Positions 48,411-57,534 of a stretch of 57,536 bases of DNA are shown here, piece after piece. The stretch comes from Marivita sp. (GTDB taxonomy: Bacteria > Pseudomonadota > Alphaproteobacteria > Rhodobacterales > Rhodobacteraceae), in the NCBI RefSeq assembly GCF_017643905.1, contig NZ_JAEPMO010000004.1, forward strand, positions 1 to 57,536, given 5' to 3'. The notes beneath the pieces are model-generated. The model worked only from the letters and a program-made list of their open reading frames with translations. It was not told where the DNA came from and searched no databases. Position 1 is the first letter of the stretch; each line of letters starts with the position of its first letter. A program made the translations under genes and the position numbers.

Positions 48411-49516
48411 GCGAGCACGGGTCCGATGAAGTTGAAATGGTGGATGAACGGCTGATCTGGTCGTCTCTGCCTGTTCCCGCGATCATCATCGACAGCGATG
48501 AAAACATCTTTGACATGAACCCCGCGGCTGAAGGGTTCATGAACAACTCGGCCAAATGGTTGAAGGGCCAGCCCATCTGGGACCGCCTGACCGTCGATGC
48601 GCCGATGGAAAACAGTCTGGTCCGTGCCCGCGCCAACGGAACGCCGCTGTTCGTCAATGACGTGGATGTTGGCACGGGCAACCGTCCGCCATTGGTCTGC
48701 AATCTGCAATTCGCGCCGGTGCAAGGCATGGAAGGCTGCATGATCCTGCTCATCAGCCCGCGCGAATTGGCGGGTCGCGTGAACCAGAGCCAGTCCGTCA
48801 AATCCGCTGCCAAATCCGCCATCGGCATGGCCGAGATGCTGGCACATGAAATCAAGAACCCGCTGGCTGGCATCACCGGGGCGGCGCAGCTTCTGAGCAT
48901 GAACCTCAGTAATGGGGATTTGGAGCTGACCGATCTCATCGTGGCCGAAACCCGCCGGATCGTGAAGCTGCTGGAACAGGTCGAGCAATTCGGCAACCTG
49001 TCGGCACCCGAAAGTAAGCCGGTGAACCTGCACGATGTTTTGGACCGCGCCCGTCGCTCTGCTTTGCTGGGCTTTGGCGCTCATATGAAGATCATAGAGG
49101 ATTACGACCCCTCGCTGCCGCTGGCCTTGGGGGATGCGGACCAATTGCTTCAGGTGGTCCTGAACCTCATCAAGAACGCGTCCGAGGCAGCAGACCCAAA
49201 AACAGGCGGCACCATTCGCCTGCACACCTATTACGAACACAGCTACAGCCTGCGTCGTGCCGATGGCACCGGCCAGTCCCTGCCGCTTCAGGTCGAGGTG
49301 ATCGACGATGGCCCCGGCCTGCCGCCTGATATCAGGGGTGACGTGTTCGATCCCTTCGTCTCGGGGCGTGAGAACGGCACCGGCCTTGGCCTCGCTCTGG
49401 TGAGCAAGATCATCTCGGATCACGACGGATGGGTCGCTGTTGACAGCGTTCCCGGAAAAACCCGCTTTCGCATTTCGCTGCCGCAGGCACCGCGAAAACA
49501 AAAGGAGTCTAACTGA
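48407..49516 (+). CDS. ntrB: Nitrogen regulation sensor kinase NtrB
   Basis: A 369-aa cytoplasmic histidine kinase that phosphorylates NtrC when nitrogen is short, under PII control. A PAS domain ([20 protein letters not shown]) is followed by the H-box with His147 in [20 protein letters not shown], then N-box [15 protein letters not shown] and G-boxes [20 protein letters not shown] and [13 protein letters not shown]. No membrane segments. It overlaps dusB by four bases and ntrC by one. Confidence 0.95.
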   Translation: MSEHGSDEVEMVDERLIWSSLPVPAIIIDSDENIFDMNPAAEGFMNNSAKWLKGQPIWDRLTVDAPMENSLVRARANGTPLFVNDVDVGTGNRPPLVCNLQFAPVQGMEGCMILLISPRELAGRVNQSQSVKSAAKSAIGMAEMLAHEIKNPLAGITGAAQLLSMNLSNGDLELTDLIVAETRRIVKLLEQVEQFGNLSAPESKPVNLHDVLDRARRSALLGFGAHMKIIEDYDPSLPLALGDADQLLQVVLNLIKNASEAADPKTGGTIRLHTYYEHSYSLRRADGTGQSLPLQVEVIDDGPGLPPDIRGDVFDPFVSGRENGTGLGLALVSKIISDHDGWVAVDSVPGKTRFRISLPQAPRKQKESN

Positions 49517-50886
49517 TGGATGGTACGGTACTTGTCGCGGATGATGATCGCACGATCCGCACGGTTCTGACACAGGCCCTGACGCGGGCCGGGTGCAAGG
49601 TGCATGCGACCTCGTCGCTGACCACGCTGATGCGCTGGGTGGCCGAAGGCAAAGGCGATGTGGTGATTTCGGACGTGATCATGCCCGACGGCAATGGGCT
49701 CGAGATGCTGCCCAAGATCAGCCAGGACCGCCCCGATCTGCCGGTCATCGTGATTTCGGCGCAGAACACGATCATGACCGCTATTCAGGCCGCCGAGGCC
49801 GAGGCCTATGACTATCTTCCCAAACCGTTCGACCTGCCGGATCTGATGAAGCGCACGGCCAAGGCGCTCGATTCCCGCAGTCGCGTATCGCGCCCGTCGC
49901 CCGACCGGGTGATCGACGACGCGCCCGACGATCTGCCACTGATCGGCAAGACACCCGCGATGCAGGCGCTCTACCGTCTGGTCGCCAAGGTGATGAACAC
50001 CGATCTGCCTGTGCTGATCTGCGGCGAATCCGGCACCGGCAAATCGCTGATCGCCCGTGCGCTGCACGACTTTTCCGACCGCCGATCCTTGCCGTTCATC
50101 ACGGTCACGGCCAGTGACCTTTCCGATATCGAAGGCCCGGCGCGCATCCTTGCCCGGGTGCGCGGCGGTACGCTTCTGATCGACGAACTGGCCGATGTCC
50201 CGGACGAGGTGCAGGCCCGCATCGTACGCATGATGGACGGACCCGGCGAACATGTGCCCCGCTTCATCGCCACCAGCCAGTCCGATCCGGGACAGGGCAT
50301 CGCGGACAGCGGTGTGCGCGAAGACCTGTATTACCGCATCAGCGGGGCCACAATCTCGGTGCCGTCCTTGCGCGAACGGGTCGATGACATCGCGCTTTTG
50401 TGCGAACATTTCCTTGCTCGTGCCGAACGCGATGGCGGAGCCAAGCGGTTTCTGTCCGAAGACGCCGCCGACCTGTTCCGCGCCTACAGTTGGCCCGGTA
50501 ACGTGCGACAGTTGGAAAACGTGGTCCGCCGCCTGAGCCTGACCTCGCGCGCTGACGAAATCACGCGCGCAGAAGTCGAGAACGTTCTGGGCAACCAGCC
50601 GGAAACCGGCCCCGTCCTGCGCGGTGGCGACAGCGAAAAACTCAGCACGTCGGTCGCCCGACACCTGCGCCGGTATTTCGATTTGCACGGCACGATGCTG
50701 CCGCCACCGGGCCTCTATCCGCGAATCTTGCGCGAGATCGAGGCTCCGATGATCGAAATCGCGTTGGAAGCGACCGGTGGAAATCAGGCCAAGTGCGCGG
50801 ATTTGCTGGGCATTAACCGAAATACGCTCAGAAAGAAGATCACCGACCTCGATATTCAGGTGACACGCCGCCGCAAGTTGATGTAA
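49516..50886 (+). CDS. ntrC: Nitrogen response regulator NtrC, GAFTGA-less
   Basis: A 456-aa response regulator. The receiver has Asp53 in [13 protein letters not shown]; the AAA+ domain has Walker A GESGTGKS (residues 170-177) and Walker [15 protein letters not shown]; the Fis-type HTH is [20 protein letters not shown]. The stretch between the two Walker motifs is shortened and the sigma54-contact loop GAFTGA is missing. Rhodobacter capsulatus NtrC has the same loss and activates sigma70 promoters, so this one should too. Operon with ntrB. Confidence 0.96.
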   Translation: MDGTVLVADDDRTIRTVLTQALTRAGCKVHATSSLTTLMRWVAEGKGDVVISDVIMPDGNGLEMLPKISQDRPDLPVIVISAQNTIMTAIQAAEAEAYDYLPKPFDLPDLMKRTAKALDSRSRVSRPSPDRVIDDAPDDLPLIGKTPAMQALYRLVAKVMNTDLPVLICGESGTGKSLIARALHDFSDRRSLPFITVTASDLSDIEGPARILARVRGGTLLIDELADVPDEVQARIVRMMDGPGEHVPRFIATSQSDPGQGIADSGVREDLYYRISGATISVPSLRERVDDIALLCEHFLARAERDGGAKRFLSEDAADLFRAYSWPGNVRQLENVVRRLSLTSRADEITRAEVENVLGNQPETGPVLRGGDSEKLSTSVARHLRRYFDLHGTMLPPPGLYPRILREIEAPMIEIALEATGGNQAKCADLLGINRNTLRKKITDLDIQVTRRRKLM

Positions 50887-50940
50887 AACTGCCACATAAT
50901 AGTGTTCTGGCGGTGACGCAGTAGGCCTGAAACACAACAT

Positions 50941-53280
50941 ATGGCGGTAGCCGGGCTGCGCGGCACATCTAGGCGGGGGTTGGCTGTGGCCACCTGGGCG
51001 CGCTCGTGGAATTGGACCCGGTTGAACCGGATGCGTCGGCAACGGCGCTATCAGAACGCCATGACCCTTGGTCTGGTGCTTCTGGGACCTGTTCTTGCCA
51101 TTGCGACGATTCTCGTTCTTGGGCCGCTCGACACCAGGACCGGGGCGCAATTCAACCTGCGTTTGGTGCTTCTGGCCGACCTCATCTACGTGCTGTTGCT
51201 GGCCGCTCTGGTCCTCAGTCGTGTGGTCAACCTAATCGCCGCCCGGCGCGCCAAATCCGCCGGGTCACGGCTGCATCTTCGGCTGACGGGGGCCTTTGCG
51301 CTGATGGCGCTGTTGCCAACGATCACCGTCGCCGTCTTTGCCGTTCTTACCATCAATATCGGTCTTGAGACATGGTTTTCCGAGCGAGTGCGCAACGTTG
51401 TCGGTGCCTCGCTGTCTGCTGCCGAAGCCTATGAGCAGGAACATCGCGATGGCCTGACACAGGATGCGCAGGCTTTGGCCGCATTCCTCGATGCCAACCG
51501 CCGCGCCACCTTCATCATGGATGACGGCGAATTGCGCCAGGCGCTCAGCCAGGGTCAGGCGCAGATCCAGCGCGGGTTGCGCGAGGCTTATGTCATCGAC
51601 GGTGCGGGCGAAATCCGAGCGCGGGGCGAAGGATCCTATCTCTTCGACTTTGAACGCCCGTCTGCAGATGTTTTTGCCGAAGCAATGGCAATCGGGTTTG
51701 CTCTTGTTCAGGATTGGGACAACAACGAGTTGCGTGCGCTGATCCCGTTGCGGGCTTTTACCGACCGGTATCTTTACATCACGCGCGAAGTGGATGGCCA
51801 AATCCTCAATCTGCTCGACGACACGCAGGAAACGGCCCGCTTCTACCAGCAGCAGGAAAACGACCGCGGCCGCGTTCTGTTTGATTTTGCGCTGCTCTAC
51901 CTTGGCTTTGCCTTCCTGTTGATCCTCGCCGCCGTCTGGCTGGGCCTGTGGTTTGCAGAGCGTCTCAGCCGCCCTGTGGGCCGGTTGACTGGGGCGGCGC
52001 AGCGGGTCGGGGCGGGTGATCTGGATGTGAAGGTGCAGGAAGAGGACGGCGACGATGAAATCGCCATGCTGGGCCGCTACTTCAACCAGATGACACGCCA
52101 GCTCAAAGGGCAGCGTGAGACGTTGCTCGACAACACGCGCCAGATCGAACGACGGCAGCGCCTGTTCGATTCCGTTCTGACCTCTGTGACCTCGGGCGTT
52201 GTCGGGCTTGACGCGGGTGGTCGCGTGACCTTCGTCAACCGCTCTGCCGAGCGGCTGCTGGCGTGGCAGGAAAACCAGCGCAGCGTTGAAATCACCGTCG
52301 CCGTCCCCGAGTTCGGACCTTTGTTCGAACGGCTGCGGGAACAGGGCATCGAAACCGCGCAGGAGGAAATCAAGGTCAGCCGGGCGGGTCGGCTGGAAAA
52401 TCTGCTGGTGCGGCTGTCTACGCGGCGGCGCGAGGATGGTGGGCTTGAAGGCTACGTGATCGCCTTTGATGATGTGACCGATCTGGTCAGCGCGCAGCGG
52501 ATGGCCGCATGGGGCGATGTGGCCCGGCGCATCGCGCATGAAATCAAGAACCCACTGACGCCCATCCAGCTTTCCGCCGAACGCATCCGCCGCAAGTTTC
52601 GCCGTGTGCTTGGGACCGAGGATGCCGAAAGTCTCGAGCAGCTGACAGAAGTTATTGTTCGCCAAACCAATGACTTGCGGCGCATCGTTGATGAGTTCTC
52701 CAAGTTCGCGCGCATGCCGGAACCGGAACGCAAACCCGAAGACATCGTTGATATCCTGCGCAGCGTTGTTCTTTTGCAGGAAGCCGGGCAGCCCAGTGTG
52801 TCTTTCGTGACAGACATGCCGGAAGACGGTATCCCGGCCGAAATCGACGCGACGATGATCGGTCAGGCCTTTACGAATCTTATCAAGAACGCAGGGGAAG
52901 CGATTGAAAGTTATATCGAAACAGGTCCCGAGGGAGCGGTGTCCCCACAGATCCGCGTGTCCTGTGTGACGATGGAAGACGCGGCCGAGATCCGCATTTC
53001 CGACAACGGCATTGGTCTGCCCGAAGATCCGTCACGGCTGTTCGAGCCTTATGTGACCACACGTGAAAAAGGCACGGGTTTGGGTTTGCCGATCGTCAAG
53101 AAGATTATCGAAGAACACGGCGGGACACTCACGCTCGAACCGGCAGAGCCATTTGACGACAGCGGCCGACGTGGGGCGATGGCAGTGATCCGCCTGCCTA
53201 TTCTGGTGTCTCCAAAAATAGAGAACGAAATCAACGTTCTGGAACTGGATGCGGGCTCCGAAGACGCCCGCAAGACGTGA
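50941..53280 (+). CDS. ntrY: Nitrogen regulation sensor kinase NtrY
   Basis: A 779-aa membrane histidine kinase. Three N-terminal membrane spans (about residues 40-60, 75-95, 115-140), a periplasmic sensor region and a fourth span (FALLYLGFAFLLILAAVWLG) are followed by HAMP (RPVGRLTGAAQRVGAGDLDV), PAS (VVGLDAGGRVTFVNRSAERL) and the kinase core with [20 protein letters not shown], an N-box NLIKNAGEAIE and GTGLGLPIVKKI. Partner of NtrX. 54 bp after ntrC; start ATG 50941 assumed. Confidence 0.94.
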   Translation: MAVAGLRGTSRRGLAVATWARSWNWTRLNRMRRQRRYQNAMTLGLVLLGPVLAIATILVLGPLDTRTGAQFNLRLVLLADLIYVLLLAALVLSRVVNLIAARRAKSAGSRLHLRLTGAFALMALLPTITVAVFAVLTINIGLETWFSERVRNVVGASLSAAEAYEQEHRDGLTQDAQALAAFLDANRRATFIMDDGELRQALSQGQAQIQRGLREAYVIDGAGEIRARGEGSYLFDFERPSADVFAEAMAIGFALVQDWDNNELRALIPLRAFTDRYLYITREVDGQILNLLDDTQETARFYQQQENDRGRVLFDFALLYLGFAFLLILAAVWLGLWFAERLSRPVGRLTGAAQRVGAGDLDVKVQEEDGDDEIAMLGRYFNQMTRQLKGQRETLLDNTRQIERRQRLFDSVLTSVTSGVVGLDAGGRVTFVNRSAERLLAWQENQRSVEITVAVPEFGPLFERLREQGIETAQEEIKVSRAGRLENLLVRLSTRRREDGGLEGYVIAFDDVTDLVSAQRMAAWGDVARRIAHEIKNPLTPIQLSAERIRRKFRRVLGTEDAESLEQLTEVIVRQTNDLRRIVDEFSKFARMPEPERKPEDIVDILRSVVLLQEAGQPSVSFVTDMPEDGIPAEIDATMIGQAFTNLIKNAGEAIESYIETGPEGAVSPQIRVSCVTMEDAAEIRISDNGIGLPEDPSRLFEPYVTTREKGTGLGLPIVKKIIEEHGGTLTLEPAEPFDDSGRRGAMAVIRLPILVSPKIENEINVLELDAGSEDARKT

Positions 53281-53305
53281 TGTAGAGAAAAACAAGGGTG
53301 AGGTT

Positions 53306-54721
53306 ATGAGCGATATACTGATTGTAGACGACGAACGCGACATCCGCGAACTGATCGGTGACATCCTTGAAGACGAAGGATACACAACCCGGCTTGCCGG
53401 AAACTCGTCCGAGGCCATGGCCGAGATCAATGCAGAGGAACCTTCTCTGCTGATCCTCGATATCTGGCTCAAAGACAGCAAGATGGACGGGATCGACATC
53501 CTCAAGACCGTCAAACGTGATAACCCGGATGTGCCGGTGGTGATCATTTCGGGTCACGGCAACATTGAAATCGCGGTCGCCGCGATCAAGCAGGGCGCGT
53601 ATGATTTCATCGAAAAACCGTTCAATATCGACCAGCTGCTGGTGGTCATTCGCCGCGCGATGGAAACCAGCCGCTTGCGCCGCGAAAACCACAAGCTCAA
53701 GCGCCGCGAAACCGATGTGGCGCAGATGGTCGGTGAATGTGCAGCCTATCGTGGGCTGTTGTCCAACCTCGACAAGGTGACGAAATCCAACGGGCGCGTC
53801 TTGCTGTCGGGTCCTGCAGGCAGCGGCAAGGAAGTCGCGGCGCGCTACATCCACGCGCATTCGAACCGGGCGAGCGCGCCGTTCATTACGGTAAACTGCG
53901 CCGGCGTGGCGCCCGAGACCATGGAAGCGGTGCTCTTTGGCCGCGAAACCCCCGAACGTGGGGTCGAGCCGGGGTTGCTGGAACAGGCGCATGGCGGGGT
54001 GATCTATTTCGATGAAGTGGCCGACATGCCCATTGGCACACAGTCCAAGATTCTGCGCGTGCTGGTGGATCAGCAATTCCAGCGCGTCGGCGGGGCGGAC
54101 AAGGTGCGGGTGGATCTGCGGGTGATCTCGTCCACCAACCGCGATCTGCAGGCGGAAATCGCGGCGGGCACGTTCCGTGAGGAACTGTATCACCGTCTGA
54201 ACGTCGTGCCGATCTCCGTGCCCAGCCTTGAGGACCGGCGCGAGGACATTCCGATGCTCGCGGCGCATTTCATCGACCTGTTCAACCAAACGCAGGGCCT
54301 TCCGAAGCGCGGCCTCAGCCCGGATGCGGTGGCGCTGTTGCAGACGATGGTCTGGCCCGGCAACGTGCGGCAGCTCAAGAACCTGATCGAGCGGGTCCTT
54401 ATCCTTGGTGACGGCACCGGCGACATCGCGGCGCGGGAATTGCCGCAGGACACGGCCACGGCCGACGACGAAGAGGGGCGCGTGGTCCTGTCGGGCACGC
54501 TCGCCACGATGCCGCTGCGCGAGGCGCGCGAGGCGTTCGAGCGGGAATACCTGCTCACCCAGATCAACCGGTTTGGGGGCAATATCAGCCGCACCGCGAG
54601 CTTTGTCGGGATGGAGCGCAGCGCGCTGCATCGGAAGCTGAAGTCTCTTGGCGTGGTCACTGGCTCCAAATCCGGCGGGCGCGTGGCCTATCTCGAGGAT
54701 GAGGTGGAAGAGGCGTCGTAA
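53306..54721 (+). CDS. ntrX: Nitrogen response regulator NtrX
   Basis: A 471-aa response regulator. The receiver begins SDILIVDDERDIRELIGDIL with Asp52 in LLILDIWLKDSK; the AAA+ domain has Walker A LLSGPAGSGKEVAARYIHAH and Walker B GVIYFDEVADMP; the C-terminal HTH is NISRTASFVGMERSALHRKL. At the GAFTGA position it reads LFGRETPERGVEPGLLEQ, so the sigma54-contact loop is absent, as in other alphaproteobacterial NtrX. The ATG at 53306 follows GGGTGAGG. The downstream gene is not trkA, the common neighbour. Confidence 0.95.
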   Translation: MSDILIVDDERDIRELIGDILEDEGYTTRLAGNSSEAMAEINAEEPSLLILDIWLKDSKMDGIDILKTVKRDNPDVPVVIISGHGNIEIAVAAIKQGAYDFIEKPFNIDQLLVVIRRAMETSRLRRENHKLKRRETDVAQMVGECAAYRGLLSNLDKVTKSNGRVLLSGPAGSGKEVAARYIHAHSNRASAPFITVNCAGVAPETMEAVLFGRETPERGVEPGLLEQAHGGVIYFDEVADMPIGTQSKILRVLVDQQFQRVGGADKVRVDLRVISSTNRDLQAEIAAGTFREELYHRLNVVPISVPSLEDRREDIPMLAAHFIDLFNQTQGLPKRGLSPDAVALLQTMVWPGNVRQLKNLIERVLILGDGTGDIAARELPQDTATADDEEGRVVLSGTLATMPLREAREAFEREYLLTQINRFGGNISRTASFVGMERSALHRKLKSLGVVTGSKSGGRVAYLEDEVEEAS

Positions 54722-54763
54722 GGGATTATCTGTCCGGATGTCGAAACGAACCGGGTTTTCACC

Positions 54764-55870
54764 ATGCGACATCTGATTTTGGCCTCTGCCTTGGCCCTGA
54801 TGACGACCGCCGGGATGGCGGGGGCGCAGGGCACGCGGCAGATCGACCGCTCGGGCGTGGACCGGGCGGCGTGGGCGTTTGCGCAGGAGCTGAACACCGC
54901 CGATGCGTTTCAGGCCTATCTGGAGGCGTTTCCGGAAGGCCTGTTTCGCAGCGAGGCAGAGGCGCAGCTCTTTGCGCTCCGTCCTGACTTGGCGCCGCAG
55001 CCGGAGCCAGAGCCGCAACCCGAACCGCCGCGCACATCGTTGGTGCTGGTGAACCCGCCGCAGGAGACCTGTACGGTCTGTCCGCGCGTGGTGCGGGTGC
55101 CCGGGGGCGACACGGTGATGGGGTCAGAGCAGGGCGGGGCCGAGGGGCCGAGGATCAGCCAGACCATCGCGGCGTTCGAGATTGCGGCGACCGAGATCAC
55201 CGTGGGCGACATGCGCGCCTTCGAGGCGGCGACGGGGACGCGGACGGGGCGGTCCTGTTTTGTCTGGACGCCCGAGGGGCGGATGCGGTCGCGGGACGGG
55301 GCCTATTGGGGCGCGCCGGGGTTTGATGTGACCGATGATCATCCGGCGGCCTGCCTCAACTGGGACGACGCGATGGCCTATGTGGACTGGCTCAACGACG
55401 AGGACCCGCGCGGCGGGTGGCGGCTGCCATCTGAGGCGGAGTTCGAATACGCGGCCCGTGGCACGCTGGATCAGCAGTACCCGTGGCCCGGCGGGCTGTC
55501 GGCGATCTGTCAGCGGGTGAACGGGGCGGGGGCGGAGAGCCGGTTCCGGCACCGCAACACCGCCTGCAACGACGGGACCGAGGCACCGGTGCCGGCCGGG
55601 GTGTTCCCGGTCAACCCGTTCGGGCTGTCGCACATGATCGGGAACCTGTGGGAATGGACGGCGGATTGCTGGAACGGATCGCATCGCGGCGCGCCTTCGG
55701 ACGGGGCGGCGCGGACGGGAGGGACGTGCAGCAGCCGGGTGCTGCGGGGCGGGTCCTGGGACGATCCGCCGGAGAACCTTAGGGTGAGCTACCGGGTGGG
55801 CATCCCCAAGACCCGCCGCCAGGCCAATGTCGGCTTCCGCGTGGCGCGGGACCTCGCTCCGGGCGGATAG
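54764..55870 (+). CDS. Exported formylglycine-generating enzyme (SUMF1)-like protein
   Basis: A 368-aa protein with a signal peptide (LILASALALMTTAGMAGAQG), a helical region, a Pro/Glu spacer near residues 76-90, and an FGE/SUMF1 C-type-lectin-like fold from about residue 105: GGDTVMGSEQGGAEGPRIS, GGWRLPSEAEFEYAARGTLD, GNLWEWTADCWNG and CSSRVLRGGSWDDPPE. True FGEs use two cysteines to oxidise a sulfatase Cys; many SUMF1-like proteins do not, and no sulfatase is nearby. The DNA here is especially G-rich. Transcribed after ntrX, 42 bp away. Confidence 0.85.
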   Translation: MRHLILASALALMTTAGMAGAQGTRQIDRSGVDRAAWAFAQELNTADAFQAYLEAFPEGLFRSEAEAQLFALRPDLAPQPEPEPQPEPPRTSLVLVNPPQETCTVCPRVVRVPGGDTVMGSEQGGAEGPRISQTIAAFEIAATEITVGDMRAFEAATGTRTGRSCFVWTPEGRMRSRDGAYWGAPGFDVTDDHPAACLNWDDAMAYVDWLNDEDPRGGWRLPSEAEFEYAARGTLDQQYPWPGGLSAICQRVNGAGAESRFRHRNTACNDGTEAPVPAGVFPVNPFGLSHMIGNLWEWTADCWNGSHRGAPSDGAARTGGTCSSRVLRGGSWDDPPENLRVSYRVGIPKTRRQANVGFRVARDLAPGG

Positions 55871-55927
55871 GTCCGTTCTGGCCCTATTGTTTCGCGCGCG
55901 AAACATTGGGTCCGATCTGGACCTATT
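55871..55927. repeat. Direct repeats flanking an 18-base palindrome
   Basis: GTCCGTTCTGGCCCTATT (55871-55888) recurs as GTCCGATCTGGACCTATT (55910-55927), 16 of 18 identical. Between and overlapping them is the perfect palindrome TGTTTCGCGCGCGAAACA (55888-55905). The cluster starts at the base after the FGE-like stop and marks the change to A+T-rich DNA. The remaining 149 bp to the patatin start carries nothing else I recognise. Confidence 0.8.
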
Positions 55928-56076
55928 AAGGGTTTGGTAAGGTTGGGGGCCGATAATACCATGCAGAAAAAGTATCAGGTTACCACATCGGCGGCACGGT
56001 CAACAGATTTCATGTTGACGACAAGTTTTTTTAACGACTAGCTTCCAACGATGCAATCCGAATTTGAGAGTTTGTT

Positions 56077-57534
56077 TTGACTGTCGATGTACAGATAGCG
56101 TTTCAAGGTGGCGGTGCGCGGTTGGCCTTGTTTTTTGGTGTCATCAAAGCGCTACAAAAGCTTGAGCGTGATAAAATAATTCGAGTGACCCGTGTGTCTG
56201 GAGCCTCGGCAGGAGCTATCGCTGCTGCTCTGTTTGCGGGAAGAGCAAATATTGATGCTTTGGTTCAGTACCATTGCCGCTTGAAAGGTGGTGAGGATAT
56301 ATTGCAAGATTTTCCAGATATTTCTGAGCCGACTTTACTGGAAAAGTTGTTTAACCTTGGGAAAGTTGCTGCAGCAAATCGTGCGCTTGGTGATGAAGGT
56401 AAATTTGCTGCAATTGTGGAGAAATCACTTACAACTGCTGGTGTGAACGCTCAAACCATTGGAGACTTGAGTATACCGTGTTTTATTAATTCAACGGACG
56501 TCGTGGAGCATAAGATCGTAACAGCTTCTCGAGATCAGTCATTGGTACAGGCTATCGTCGATTCTGCTGCACTTCCGTTTCTGTTTCGGGTCGGTGGGCA
56601 AAAGATTGACGGTGGTATTCTTGATAATTTACCTGTCGAGTTGCTCGGAACCCCTTTGTCAATTAAATCTGAGTACGGAGTTCCGATAGGCGTTTCTTTC
56701 AAACCTGATCGGCATTCCGCGCCAGTTGTCAGAGCTACTGATCTCGCAAAGCGGCTTCTGGAAACTGTGATCAATGAACGCGTTGCCCAGTCTAAGAAAG
56801 TCCTCGGAGTTAATAATTTTTTGGAACTTGAAACGGCCTATGATGGCGTTGAACTATCAACTTTCAGCGTCAACAACTATTTTGACGTGCTTGAAAGAAG
56901 TTCGATACTTGAACTCGTTGAGGTGAAGACTGTTGAATGGTTCAAGGGTCTTTCTGATCGTATCAAGTCACTAGAGAGTAATGTAGTAGCGCCAAAAGAC
57001 TTTGATGATAATTCGATTAGTATAGAAGATGGCTTAAGGGAGTTTGCCTATCGAACTCATTCAAATATGAATTGTGATCTTATCTCAACTACTTTCGAGG
57101 TTACCGCACGGTGCTTGGAAGGTGTCGGGGAAACTCTGGATGAAGTCAGGTTCATTGATGTTTTTCAGGTCAGGGATCAGCCAATTCATGCATATGTATC
57201 TCGTTTGTCCCTTGCTAATGGCGTATTTCCGTCGGAAGCTGAGGTTCGAGTGTATGATGGTGACGGTGTTTTTCTGGAAGTTAATCAGTTTTTGATACCA
57301 GATCGCGTGAGTAATACGTGTTGGGTCTTGGTGCTATTTTCTAAGCCGATTGTGCCAAGTGAAGGCGGTTCGAGATATAGTGTTCACTTGAAACAGGGCG
57401 GTGTCAGCAAATCGTGTTGGTTCGCTCTTTGTTCTTACGTGCCAGTGAGGTATGCTGAGGCTTCCGAGGCCCGAGGAGACCCGCCATGCCCCGCTTCGAT
57501 CCGACCGAATTCGGCCGCCTGCTTGCCCGCCTGA
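56077..57534 (+). CDS. Patatin-like phospholipase with a novel C-terminal half
   Basis: A 485-aa protein. The patatin domain (about residues 5-220) has the oxyanion motif AFQGGGARLALFFGVIKALQ, nucleophile Ser44 in VSGASAGAIAAALF and catalytic Asp178 in KIDGGILDNLP. The second half contains a helical part, then a beta-rich region of about residues 340-465 that I do not recognise. It starts at TTG 56077 with GAGAG six bases before; no ATG in frame nearby. Base and codon use are strikingly A+T-rich compared with all neighbours, a sign of transfer. The last about 25 codons run through GC-rich DNA and overlap the next gene. Stand-alone patatins can be lipases or phage-defence effectors. Confidence 0.85.
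   Translation: MTVDVQIAFQGGGARLALFFGVIKALQKLERDKIIRVTRVSGASAGAIAAALFAGRANIDALVQYHCRLKGGEDILQDFPDISEPTLLEKLFNLGKVAAANRALGDEGKFAAIVEKSLTTAGVNAQTIGDLSIPCFINSTDVVEHKIVTASRDQSLVQAIVDSAALPFLFRVGGQKIDGGILDNLPVELLGTPLSIKSEYGVPIGVSFKPDRHSAPVVRATDLAKRLLETVINERVAQSKKVLGVNNFLELETAYDGVELSTFSVNNYFDVLERSSILELVEVKTVEWFKGLSDRIKSLESNVVAPKDFDDNSISIEDGLREFAYRTHSNMNCDLISTTFEVTARCLEGVGETLDEVRFIDVFQVRDQPIHAYVSRLSLANGVFPSEAEVRVYDGDGVFLEVNQFLIPDRVSNTCWVLVLFSKPIVPSEGGSRYSVHLKQGGVSKSCWFALCSYVPVRYAEASEARGDPPCPASIRPNSAACLPA

Noticed and set aside
55888-55905. parS site
   Set aside because: The palindrome is 18 bp with a GCGCGC centre, whereas parS is 16 bp with a CACGTG-type centre.
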